From positions 97,892,701 through 97,956,700 of the forward strand of contig OX104134.1 in NCBI GenBank assembly GCA_944470555.2: a stretch of DNA of 64,000 nt, given 5' to 3'. This stretch comes from Heterobilharzia americana. Taxonomy: Eukaryota; Platyhelminthes; Trematoda; Strigeidida; Schistosomatidae. A program made the position numbers and the translations under genes. A model generated the notes under the pieces. That model had not been told where the DNA came from. It saw only the letters and a list, made by a program, of their open reading frames with translations, and ran no database searches. Every line of letters starts with the position of its first letter. Positions within the stretch are counted from its first letter, which is position 1. Of the stretch, positions 53,962 through 64,000 are shown in pieces.

Positions 53962-55219
53962 CTAATGTTGTTGTTGATGTTGGTTGTTTGGTTGGTTGGT
54001 TGGTTCGGTATCTTCATCACTTATGTCTTCTCTATATTCACTTGAAGTCCCGTCTTCGCTGCTTCGCCTCTCCTCTTCTGTCAACTTGCTAGTTTTCTCC
54101 TGTAGATCTCCAAGTTTGTGCGACATCAGACACAAATCATCGTCAGCGAAATCCAAGTCTTCTAGGTTCTTTTCTCCACTCCAGCCAGCCTATCACCCTC
54201 TTCTCACAGCTCTCCACTGTTTGTTGCATGATCCAGTCCAGTCCAGTCCAGTCCAGTCCAGTTGACCACAATCAGGAATATCATGGGATATAGTGGATGG
54301 CAGCCTTGTTTCACTCCTGTCTGCACTTCACTTCACTTCACTTCAAAAGCATCACTGAGCTTCCCATTGTGAATTACTTGGCTGGCATGTGGCGTCTTCA
54401 TATAGTTGTTGAATGAGGCTGATAAAGGTTTGTGGCACCGAGACCGTTGTGTTGAAGCAACTGCCTGTCAAATTACTTCTCGGTCGACGCTGTCAAAAGC
54501 CTTTCTAAAGTCGATGAAGTTCAGGTAGACTTGAGTTGACTGCCATTCTATGCTCTGTTCTATGATGATGCGTAGTGTAGTGTAGCGTTACAATTTGGTC
54601 AGCACATGATTTTTACTTCCTGAAGCCAGCCAGCCAGCCAGCCAGCCTGTTCCCGTCGTAGTTTTCAATCTAGCACATCCTTTAGCCTCTCCAGGATGAT
54701 GCAGCTTAATATTTTGCTTGCTCTGGGTGGACAGGAGTGGAGCATGATTCCGTGCCAGTTCTTGCAAACACTGAGGTCTTCGTTCTTCGAGAGTTTGACA
54801 AGGTAACCCTTCTTCCAATCAATGGCCAGGTACCTTCTCTTCCTTCCACACCTTCTGCAATAGTGGTGTGGTATGAGCATGTCTGCTGTTGTCTCTGCGT
54901 CTGTTGGCATCCCGTCTGGCCCTACTGCTCTCTCTCATTTCAGTAGCTCTATGGCGCTCAGGACTCCGACTCTTTTTGGAGGCTTTATGTTCACTTGTAG
55001 TTGTGTGGCTGGGCTGCAGGTGGTATTTCTGGAAGAAGTGCAAGTGGTCGTGGTCGACTCAAGAGCTTTTTGAAGTGGTCAGCCCATCGTTTCGTTTGTT
55101 TCTCTTCCTTGACAATTAAATTCCCGTCATCATCTTTTATTGGTTTCACGTGTGTTGATCTCTTCCCTCTCAGAAGGTAACCTGGTTATTTGATACAATG
55201 TTGTCAGGTCTCTTTCTCG

Positions 55220-55251
<32 letters not shown>

Positions 55252-55330
55252 CATCAGCCTGTTCTGCCTCGCTTGCCAGTGTGTTGTAGAAGTGTCTTTT
55301 GTCTTTCCGCTCACTCTTCTTCACTTCTTT
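53962..55330 (-). pseudogene. Linker and reverse transcriptase of RTE copy E
   Basis: Pieces in order: KKSERKDKRHFYNTLASEAE then a Gly-Arg-Gln-Ala repeat from the CCTG tract, DWKKGYLVKLSKNEDLSVCK (54665-54910), motif A sequence on 54480-54530, motif B region near 54300, and motif C as DFADDDLCLMSHKL (54120-54156). Motif C has an extra Asp codon after the catalytic pair. No continuous frame remains. Confidence 0.82.
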
Positions 55331-55779
55331 ATCCAGTGTAGTGTTTTATACATTGTACTCAGTTCCTCTTGTCGTTGTGCGTCCTTGCACTGCACTGGTT
55401 TATCTTCTGCTTCACCATCCTCCTCTCACACCTCGATCACCTTCCATGTGTCCATCGAGATCCATTCCATTCCATTCCATTCCTTATCTTCTTTCTTCTT
55501 CCCTCCTTCCTAATACGGTTGTGCAGGTCTCTTTCCACATAGCTTTCAAAGACTTCCAGTGCTCTTCCACACAGCTTTCTTCAGCGATGTTCCTCGATAT
55601 CTCCCATTTTGTCTTGATGGCTGGCTGCTGTGAAGATTTCCTTTGTAGTTTCCTTTGTGGTTTCGTCCTTCAGTTTCCGAGTGTTGTACTTCAACTAAGG
55701 TCTATCACCAACTTCCTTGAAGGCTTTCAACTTGATTTGGAAGCTAGGTTCCTTGCACTAGACAGTGAGTGGTCTGAGC

Positions 55780-56598
55780 CTACACCTGCTCCTCTTCTTC
55801 ACCTGGTGTCAAGTAGGCTGCGTCTCCACTTTCTTCACATTGAGATGAAGTCGATCTGATTTTTAGTGTAGTGTGTCCTGGAGTCTGGTGAAATCCATGT
55901 CGCTCACTTTGTGGATATCCTTGTACTTGAACACAGAATTCTGCAAACAATTCTCCATTCTCGTTCATCACCTCACCGAGCGCTTCTCGACCCATGGTTA
56001 GTCCTCCTCCTGTGTTTTCCACTCCCTCCCAGTTTGGCATTCATGTCACCCATTAGAATGGATTTTCATGTCGCCAACTAACTCAGGTCTTGTCCAGTGT
56101 TGATTGCAGTTGTCTGTAGAATTCCTCCTTCTCCTCTTCATCTGAATTATTTGTAGGTGTGTAGTGTGGAATTGTATGATTGTGACTTTGCTTCCTTTCG
56201 AGTTGAATCCTGTTGTCATGATCCTGATGGTGTAGAAGGAGATTGGTTCTTTCTACATGAGAGAGGGAGAGAGAGAGACTTCGATGCTCTTCAAGGGGAC
56301 ATCATGATAGCCACTTGAAAAGTCAGTGTTCTGTGCTTGTGGTCGTCGTCTGGGTGACAATATCGGAGTAGATTGTTGACTCTGAAGTTGACAGATGAGA
56401 GAGTCCACTTCTATTCCATCTACTTCCCCAAATTCCTAGCACTTCAATGTGATACCTCCTCATCTCGTTTGCGATCTGGGCAGCCTTGCTGGATTCAAAC
56501 ATTGTGAGGACGTTCCATGTCCCCATGTTTACTTTCGTTTTCATCGAGGGTGAGAAGACACATCGGCCAACAGTTGGCTTCCCGAAGGCTTTCACCAA
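55780..56598 (-). pseudogene. Endonuclease domain of RTE copy E
   Basis: VNMGTWNVLTMFESSKAAQI and IEVLGIWGSRW appear in one frame (56323-56598), where the catalytic Glu of ICESRW is replaced by Gly. A later frame (55780-56040) has GREALGEVMNENGELFAEF. The segment between them is disrupted by a GA tract (56262-56277) shared with copies C and D. Confidence 0.82.
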
Positions 56599-56775
56599 CT
56601 GGGGTCATTTTGCCTCTCCGATTCCAGTGAGGAATAATTTTGTTATTATTTTTTATATTTTGTTTGTGCTTTGAAGTTTGTTTAGCGATCGGATTTGTTT
56701 TCCGGGGTTGGGTTGCTAGCCGTATGCCCAACCTTCCCTCTTTACCCGGGCTTAGGACTGGCTCTTAACTAGTGA

Positions 56776-58254
56776 ACTTGTCTTATTTATGTTGCATACT
56801 ACCGGAGAATTAGGCACCATTTCAACCACAATATGTGTATTTCTCTAGAGATGTCGGAAAAGAAATGGCGAATTGAGGTTTCTTTATGTCTGAAAACGGA
56901 GTAATTTTCAGTGTTTCGATATCGTGAATATGATATTTATTCGGGATAGGTCTGTTTTGTGAGTACGTTTGATAAAAATTATCATAGTAGAATCACTCGA
57001 TATGTAAGTTGTCAATATGTTTGCAGTGGTTACACAGTCACATTTTATGAAGTGAATATCAGATGTAACAAACTGTTCTTAACCAAGTCAAGTATTTCAC
57101 CCAAGTTAACAAGAATCAGGTGTATTAGTACACAGGATAATGCAAAATACGCAAGATAAACCGAAGTGTGTTTAGCTTACCTCCTGTTTAGCAAATAATG
57201 ACAGGAATGTTGGTATTGGAGGAGAATAGATAAAGCAATATGGAGAAACAAACTGTTTAGAAGACTGTATACTTGCAGCTAGTTTTCATTTAACGTAACT
57301 GGTCCTTCTGATTAACTTGAAAAGCGGAATGAGAAGACGAAGATTATGTGAAACCTGTGATGTGTTAGGTTTCATTACCAAGGTCACCCCGAACTATGCT
57401 ACTTTCTAATTTTAAGTAGCATAAAACTGAAGCGTAAATATAATCAAAAGGCATAGAAAGCCATAATGAGAAGTTTGAGAATAACTGAAATCAGCAAGAG
57501 AAAAACAAATAAAGAGAATTGAGCACGGTCAGATTCTTTGCCCAACCATCGATGATTCAGTAAAATTACTACATATTAAATCCATGGAAATTATGTTCAT
57601 TGTGGAATGACTCAATTTATTATCTACATATTTAAAGTAAGTATTTAGGCAGAATGGTAAGATTTTGTTTTGATATTTACACACCAATCATTTAAATTTC
57701 TTTTTCAACATCCACAGATAAAAATCAGTTGATTTCTTGAACAGTTGATATCTCTTTCTATAACAGTCTTTCTTCAAGGTCAAAGTAAACGGATTAAAAG
57801 GAGTGAACTTTCGAAATTTGCACAGGGCAGGAACAATTATTACTCACCTAATTTCAAGCCTGATCTCTGTGTGTAGAAGAGTTATATTCAGTCTAACATT
57901 CTACAATGGTCTCAACCCCTCCTTTTATTTTATTGTTTTTTTTAGATTTCATCATAATTAATCATTTTGCAATTATCAACTTCATCATGACTCTTATTTC
58001 TCTCTGAATTCTTCAGCCAAGGGGACACTCCATAGTATTTCCCATCTACTGAAAATTTTCACCTTGTCAAGTTCCTTGTTTACCTCGTTAAGTGCCTTTT
58101 ATAACATATTATTACGCGACTCCTTTCCCCTCCTTACTTCAGTATGAACACTACCTTAATGACCTAAATACACCATATCTGTCGAAAATAAACTGTTGTA
58201 TGCTTGCAATATGAATTTCAAAAAAATGTATAGGAAAAGATAAAAGATAGTTGC
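56776..58254. other. AT-rich stretch, half fold-back element
   Basis: 56853-56925 (GAATTGAGGTTTCTTTATGT) resembles half of the CCACTCTAGC-arm element. Nothing else is assigned. Confidence 0.4.
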
Positions 58255-59610
58255 AACGAAGAAAACATTTTCCTTTCGACGGAGTCATTTACCAAGCTAT
58301 ACGTTCGTGAAAATAGCTGTATGTCTTGACTTGAAGGAGGCATTCGACTTCGTTGATCGAGAAATCTTACGACAATGTCTCTCACTCAAGGGCGTGCCAA
58401 GTAAATACATCACCTCATTGAAGGCTCTCTACTCAAACACTTATGGGCGTGTTAGAGCCTATGGTGAGATATCCAGGGAGCTACGCTCATCGAGTGGTGT
58501 CCGTCAAGGGTGCCCACTGTCTCCATTCTTATTCAATTGCATCGTAGATATTCTTATGGAAGTCTCCCTCTCGTCACCAGGTTACACAGAGGTTGACCTA
58601 ATCACACGAGAATTTTCGGTAGACCTAGAATATGTTAAGTGAAGACGCTGACATGATGCAAAGTCTTCTGAACACTTTGAGTGGGAAATTGAGAATGTTT
58701 GGGATGCGTTTCTCACCACCTAAATGAAAACTGTTGCTCCAGGAGTGGTCTTCAACGGTGCCCCATCGCGGCTAACAATAGAAAGTGTAATGTGTCAACC
58801 TCTTCACTTACCTGGGAAGTAGGATCAGTCCTGCCCTAGCGGCTGGCTCAGTGGCCCATCAAATCTCTGCATGAATACAAAAGGCTCAGTTGGCTTTTGC
58901 CAATTTACGCCACCTGTGACGCCACCACGGCGACATCCAATTGTCTATTAAGGGTCGCGTGTACTGCACAGCAGTCCGCTCTGTTCTACTGTATAGCTGT
59001 GGAACATGGACATTGAAGGTGGCAGACATGAGAAGGCTTCAAGTGTTTAACTACCATTGCCTTCGTAGTTTAGGCCGTATTCCATAGTGTCACCACGTGA
59101 GTAACGTAGAAGTCAGGTATAGAGTTATAGGGAGTAGAGGTAAACCAGTTGACAAGGTTGTGAACCTACATTGATTGAGATGGCTGTGACACGTACTACG
59201 CATGCTTGGCAATCGATTGCCTCATCACACACTGTTGGCCGAAATAGGTTCAGGCTGGAAAAAGGCACGAGGTGGCCAAACTAAACCATGGTACCAGTGT
59301 ATATAGTCTCTGACTGTTGGTTTTGGCCATGTGGAGCTATGCAGACTTGGTGGTTGGGGTTGGTGGGACGAAAGGAAGCAGTGGTTTGAGACTGTAGGTG
59401 ATATGGCTCAGAACCGATGTCAGTGGCGCAGACGTATACATACATTATCCTCATCTTAACGACGCTATACCGAATCTCACCATATTTGTCATTCTTTCTT
59501 CCTGTCTTTTCGTACTTTGTATTTCTTTAGACTGAATTTTCCTTTCTTCATCTTCACTTCATTGCCTTCTTACTTGATGTACTGATATGAGCAGTGGCAA
59601 CTCGGAGCTT
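58255..59610 (+). pseudogene. Second RTE-lineage retrotransposon, RT fragment to 3' end
   Basis: Readable motifs: CLDLKEAFDFVDREIL (motif A), GVPSKYITSLKALYSN, SSGVRQGCPLSPFLFN (motif B). The frame then passes VDLEYVK where motif C (YADD) should follow; the aspartates are deleted and a stop follows at 58640. Later pieces are LYSCGTWTLKVADMRR, FNYHCLRSLGRIP, RWLCHVLRMLGNRLPH and QWRRRIHTLSSS ending at TAA 59457-59459. The protein differs from copies A to E. The 5' part is lost, with a deletion just before motif A. Confidence 0.88.
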
Positions 59611-59634
59611 GGCTGACGTCTCTTCTCTTATCTC

Positions 59635-60600
59635 GATGAAAGCAAAAGAAAGCATAGGGACATGGAATGTTCGCACAATGTTTGAAGCTGACTGGCTAGG
59701 CTGCTCCAATTGCAGAAAAGATAAGAATGTATAGCATAGAAGTGCTAGGAATCTGAGAGGAATATGCAGATGGAATGGAAGTGGACTCTCTCATCTGTCA
59801 ACTTCAGAGTCAACAATCTACTCCGATATTGTCACCCAGACGACGACCACAAGCACAGAACACTGACTTTTCAAGTGGCTATCATGATGTCCCCTTGAAG
59901 AGCATCGAAGTCTCTCTCTCTCCCTCTCTCATGTAGAAAGAACCAATCTCCTTCTACACCATCAGGATCATGACAACAGGATTCAACTCGAAAGGAAGCA
60001 AAGTCACAATCATACAATTCCACACTACACGCCTACAAATAATTCAGATGAAGCGGAGAAGGAGGATTTGTATAGACAACTGCAATCAGTAATATACAAG
60101 ACCCCAAACCAGATGGAGACATCAAATTTGTAATGGGTGACATGAATGCCAAACTGGGAGGGAGCAGACAGCAGACAACACAGGAAGAGAACTCATCATG
60201 GATTGAGAGAGACTTGGTGAAGTGAAGAAGGAGAAAGGAGAACTGTTTGCAGACTTCTGCACATTCAGTGATTTGGTGATTGGAGTGGAGCAGTGTGTGC
60301 AAACACAAGGATATTCACAAGGCAGAGATATGGATTCGATTTTATCAGACAGACACCAGGACACACTACACTGAAAACCAGATCGATTTCATCTCAATGT
60401 GAAGAAAGTGGGGACGCAGCCAGCCAACTGGACACGAGACCAGATCACGAAGAGGAGCAGATGTAGGTTCACACCACTCACTCCACTATCTAGTGCAAGG
60501 AACACACCTTCAAAATCATTTTGAAAGCCCTCAAAGAAGCCAGAACAGAAACTGAAAGACATAACTACAAAGGATATCTTCACGTCAGTCAGCCATGAGG
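59635..60600 (+). pseudogene. Endonuclease domain of RTE copy D
   Basis: GTWNVRTMFEAD is followed by broken sequence; ATGGGTGACATGAATGCC near 60133 encodes the GDMNA block. The (CT) tract at 59911-59929 and CTTCTACACCATCAGGATC are insertions relative to copy A that copies C and E also carry. Confidence 0.8.
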
Positions 60601-61199
60601 AAGAAATGAGAGGCATTAAGCAACATCTCCGGGGAAACCTGGGTGGAAAATCACTGGAACACTTTGAAAGCTATGTGGAAGGAAACCAGCATAACCATGT
60701 TAGGAAGGAAGAAGAGGCGGAAAGACAAGGAATAGATCTCGGCGAACAAATGGAAGCTGATAGAGGAGGGAGAGGGAGAGGGAGACAGAGAGAGAGAAGG
60801 TGGAGCAGAAGATTAACCGGTGCAGTGCAGTGCAGTGCAGTGCAGTGCAGTGAAGTGCATTGCAGGGATGAACAACGAAAGGAGGAACTGAACACAAACT
60901 GTACAACACTACACTGGACAAAGAAGTGAAGAAGAGTGCATGCAAAGACAAAACACACTTCTACGACACACTGGCAAGTGAAGCAGAACAGACTGCAGGT
61001 AGGAGAGACAGACACCTGACAACACTATATCAAACGACGAAAATACTATCTGGTTGAGAAGAGATCAACGCAGCACAGATGAAACCAATGCCAGATATTG
61101 AAGGAAACTTAGTTGAGACTAAAGAGGAGAAAGGGAGGGAACGATGGGCTGACCACTTCAAAAAAATCTTGCATTTACCACCACCACCACCACCATGTT

Positions 61200-62000
61200 G
61201 GCGAAATCCAGGAAAGCAACACGACCAGATTGAATCCTGCTAGAAGCACTGAGACAACAGCAGTGAACATGCTCACACCACTACTGCAGAATGTTTGCAA
61301 TGAAGGAAGCAAAATATTGAGCCGAATCATCATGGAGAGACTAAACAATGCTCTGCACTCAAAATTACGACCGGAATAGGCTGGCTGGTTGGCTTCAGGA
61401 AGAACAAATCATGTGCGGATCAAATTGCGACGTTACGCTACACTACACTACACTACACATCATCATAGAACGGAGTATAGGATGACAGTCAACTCAACTC
61501 TCTACCTCAAATTCAATGACATTGAAAAGGCACTGGACAGCGTCGACCGAGAAGTAATTTGACAGGCAGCTACTTCAACACTACGGTCTCAGTGCCACAA
61601 GCCTTTATCAACCTGATTCAACAGCTATATGCTATATGAAGATGCTGCATGCCAAGTGATTCACACAGCATTGGGAAGCTCAGTGATGCCTTTGAAGTGA
61701 AGATAGGGGACAGGGGTAAGACAAGGTTGTTGCCTACTATCACCAATGATCTCCCTGATTGTGGTCGATTGGACTGAACTGGATCATGCTACATACAAGT
61801 GTGAGGAGCTGGGAGAAGATGGGCATAGGCTGGGTGGACCGATGGAAAGACCCCAGAAGAAGATTTGCATTTCGCCGATGTTTGATGTGTAATATCGTAC
61901 AAACTCGAAGATGTACAGGTGGAAACCGACAAGTTTGGAGAAGAGGCGAGGTGAGGCGAGGCGAGGCGATATGAGGCGATGAAGACGCGACTTCAGGTGA
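61200..62000 (+). pseudogene. Reverse transcriptase region of RTE copy D
   Basis: The RT start SKILSRIIMERLNNALHSKL is readable (61308-61376). Motif A reads DIEKALDSVDR with Leu for Phe. Motif C reads CATTTCGCCGATGTTTGATG, so the second catalytic Asp is lost and a stop follows. RT cannot be active. Confidence 0.82.
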
Positions 62001-62257
62001 AAGTAGAGAAGACAGAGGTGATGAAGATACCCAACCAGCACCAACACCACCACCACCACCATCATCATCAACAACAACAAGCACCAATCACCATCAACGA
62101 GAGAAATCTAAAGGAAGTTGTCTCTTTCACCTACCTAGTCAGGGCAGCATCATTTCAACTGCAGGCGTCACAGGCACAGATGAGGATGTCAAGGGCAGGG
62201 TCGGAAAGACAGCAAGACACGCCTTCACTGACCTGAAATCAGTGAGTGTGGAGATCT

Positions 62258-62315
62258 GCTCCACTGCATTACACTGCACTGCACTGCACTGCACTGCACT
62301 GCACTCAGCATAAAG
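62258..62315 (+). repeat. CTGCA/CACTG pentanucleotide tract in RTE copy D
   Basis: About ten units at the same element position as the long satellites of copies B and C, between GGAGATCTG and CTCAGCATAAAGCC. Confidence 0.95.
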
Positions 62316-63054
62316 CCTGAACAACATCTGGATTTTCAACACTAATGTCAGTCAAGTAAGTCAGTGCTTCTATGTGATGGTTGGTGCGTCATGTAAGGCA
62401 TTTCCAACAAACTACACAGATAGATACATCAACAGATGCCACTTACGCTCACTCAATACTGAAGATCAGATCAGATGAGATCAGATCAGATGGCCAGAAA
62501 GAATAAGGACAAGTAAGAAGGAACTGTGGCTGGCTGGCTGGCTGGCCAACCAACAACCCATCGTCCTACAGATGTGCAGAAGAAGAAAGTTGAGATGGAT
62601 TCGATTGGACATAGACTGAGAAGACCGATTGGGGACATCACGCGTGAGGCGAGATCAGGCCAGGCCAGGCCAGGCCATGCCATGCCAGGCTGTCGAGTAG
62701 AACCCGAGTTGGAAACGACGAGTTGGGCGTCCGAGCTGTGGGTGACATGGAGGAGGTGGTGTGAGGAAGAAATGAAAGATTGTTGGCAGTTGTGGATCGA
62801 GGTTGAAGAGACTAGAGAGAAGAGAGTGAAAGGGGAAGTGTTACTGAAACCACTAGGAACCCGAAGGACAAATAAAAAAATTAAAAAATAATCCTATTTC
62901 GTCACTCAGCACTTAACAGCATAAAGTTGGTTACTTTCCACCAAGCTATGGAGGCTTTCATATTGTTCACTATTCACCTACAAGAAGACTAGTTAGAAGT
63001 GTACAGAGAAGCAAACAGTGTATGATACGGTACTGTGAAGTGAAGAGTAGGTGT

Positions 63055-63155
63055 TTTCAGTTAGCATTTGTTGGCGTCCCATGACCTCTTCTGTGGGTCC
63101 TATACATCATGGGATTCAGTGGTTTGAGATGATCGTAGACATAACTCAGAATCCA
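63055..63155 (+). repeat. Short remnant of the second RTE lineage, 3' end
   Basis: TGGGATTCAGTGGTTTGAGA and ACATAACTCAGAATCCATA correspond to the last coding bases of the 58.3-59.5 kb element (CAGTGGTTTGAGACTG, ATGGCTCAGAACCGATG). Confidence 0.55.
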
Positions 63156-64000
63156 TAATAATAATTCACTTTATTCCAAACAATTTGTGGTACAATTTGG
63201 AATTCTCAGAGTGATATATTTCAATAACAACAAAATATAAGTATATACATACTCCTTTACAACATTTCGAATTGTTTTATTATAAAAAATTTAAGTTATG
63301 TGAATAATATTAAGAACGAGAAAATTTTACATTGTTAGTTGAATTATTGAAATGGGATTTTTAACTGTCACAAAGGTGATGCGTGATTTCTATTCTAACA
63401 CCTTTTTCCTCACAAAATATGCGTGCAAGGTAAGGTATAGTCGAATTCTTATACTTAGCTGTACGAGCATACAGTCTTATGTAGTTTCTCCTTGTCCTCC
63501 CTGAGGAGATACATGGAGAGAGCTGTAAATGAAGTGGATGTTCACTGTCAGTTAAAATTTCTGTAGCTTGTTGCTTGCAGGAATTTATATGTTTATTAAC
63601 CATAGTGTTAATCAGTTGAGCCAGAGACACACCACTCACCCTGCTGACGGTCTTCAAAGTCCTACGCAACATAACATAGTTCCTTTTTAGAAGACCAGGA
63701 AAGATTAATGGGGAACAATATAGAAGAATAGGTAAAATGCAGGAATTAATAAATTTTAAAAGAAGCAGTTGTACCAGAAAGCCTTAGTTTCTTTATGTAT
63801 TAAGTTAAACGAAAGATTTTTCTACAAGTTAACAAAATGTGGGACGACCAGCAAAGGTCAGAAGTAAAACCCAACCCAAGATAGTTCACACTCGATTTAC
63901 TTTCTGTAGAAATACCATTGATGCAGTAGGCATCATGAGATTTAAGCAGCTCACATAAGTCTTGTTTTTGCCAGAGGCTGAAATTAACAGTCTGACATTT
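63156..64000 (-). pseudogene. CR1/jockey-like LINE, C-terminal part, cut by the window end
   Basis: On the minus strand from the window end: NFSLWQKQDLCELL, SSVNYLGLGFTSDLCWSSHI, then after frame changes a 103-codon frame (63361-63672) with LKTVSRVSGVSLAQLI and SGRTRRNYIRLYARTAKYKN, TIPYLARIF. This is the post-RT region of LINE proteins of the CR1/jockey type. The stop is at about 63361 and the 3' end near 63160 (CAAATTGTTTGGAATAAAGT). At least two frame breaks lie near 63720-63860. Confidence 0.8.

Larger units (their letters stand above)
53225..56775 (-). mobile_element. RTE/CFDP2-like retrotransposon copy E, full length but heavily expanded and broken
   Basis: On the minus strand the copy begins with the leader near 56775 (GCCCGGGTAAAGAGGGAAGG) and ends at CATAAGGAACCCAAGGGAC with an AT-rich tail (to 53225). 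It has every region of copy A, but with many tandem 4-5-base words: CCAGT (54232-54261), ACTTC (54324-54345), CCTG (55219-55252), CCATT (55458-55484), GCCA (54627-54648) and GGTT (53985-54005). Frames change at most of them. Plus-strand open frames up to 186 codons here are antisense shadows. Confidence 0.93.
59618..62885 (+). mobile_element. RTE/CFDP2-like retrotransposon copy D, leader missing, heavily expanded
   Basis: It starts inside the element at TCTTCTCTTATCTCGATGAA, next to the 3' end of the second RTE fragment, and ends at CCACTAGGAACCCGAAGGAC with an A-rich tail. Tandem words: GCAGT (60823-60862), CCA (61179-61196), CTACA (61434-61458), AGGCG (61945-61978), CTGCA (62258-62315), GATCA (62464-62490), CTGG (62530-62545) and GGCCA (62658-62678). 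It keeps all regions of copy A but no continuous frame. Confidence 0.93.

Noticed and set aside
55190..55859. Plus-strand frames of 107 and 186 codons
   Set aside because: Antisense to the linker and endonuclease of RTE copy E; Cys/Pro/Ser-rich composition comes from the CCTG and CCATT tracts.
1..64000. Spliced-leader RNA, U snRNA or rRNA genes
   Set aside because: No matching core sequence was seen on either strand.

Overview
The window looks like non-coding DNA (intergenic or intronic) from a schistosomatid blood fluke (Schistosoma or a close relative). The evidence is the dense set of schistosome-type repeats: SM-alpha-like short elements whose hammerhead ribozyme domain can be read base by base (CTGACGAG, CAAATA stem II loop, GGACGAAAC, palindromic stem III), tRNA-headed SINE-like repeats, an RTE/CFDP2-like endonuclease-reverse transcriptase retrotransposon in several copies, a second RTE-type element, and CR1/jockey-like C-terminal remnants. 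The species cannot be fixed from the sequence alone. No host protein-coding gene, rRNA gene or free-standing tRNA gene is supported. All convincing coding sequence belongs to retrotransposons and all of it is broken.

Layout. 1-7.5 kb: AT-rich unique DNA with SM-alpha-like pieces, a second tRNA-headed family (here family 2), a third hammerhead-like family (family 4) and an inverted-repeat element. 7.56-21.2 kb: an RTE cluster. It holds 3' fragment B (+) with a 360-bp CACTA-type satellite, near-complete copy A (+, 9.36-12.59 kb), copy C (-, 17.70-20.49 kb) with a 417-bp satellite in place of its RT core, and a 5'-only piece F (21.08-21.24 kb). 21-51.7 kb: AT-rich DNA with scattered SINE-like copies of families 1 to 4, fold-back elements, TA and TAA microsatellites, a GC-richer unclassified block (34.5-35.3 kb) and a LINE C-terminal remnant (50.1-50.5 kb). 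51.72-52.17 kb: a TCAG tetranucleotide run ending in a 396-base assembly gap. 53.2-62.9 kb: RTE copy E (-), a fragment of the second RTE lineage (+, 58.25-59.6 kb) and RTE copy D (+). 63.15-64 kb: the 3' end of a CR1/jockey-like LINE on the minus strand, running off the window.

How the parts relate. The RTE copies would supply endonuclease and reverse transcriptase for target-primed insertion, and the Pol III-type SINE-like elements are plausible passengers. Two points deserve most attention. First, at least three tRNA-headed repeat families (SM-alpha-like, family 2, family 4) carry a type I hammerhead-like motif at a similar place behind the B box, each with an eight-base self-complementary or nearly self-complementary stem III. 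SM-alpha ribozymes are known; whether the other two are described cannot be decided here. Second, RTE copies B, C, D and E carry many local tandem expansions of 4-5-base words where copy A has a single word, and one such pair of tracts seems to have recombined to delete the RT core of copy C.
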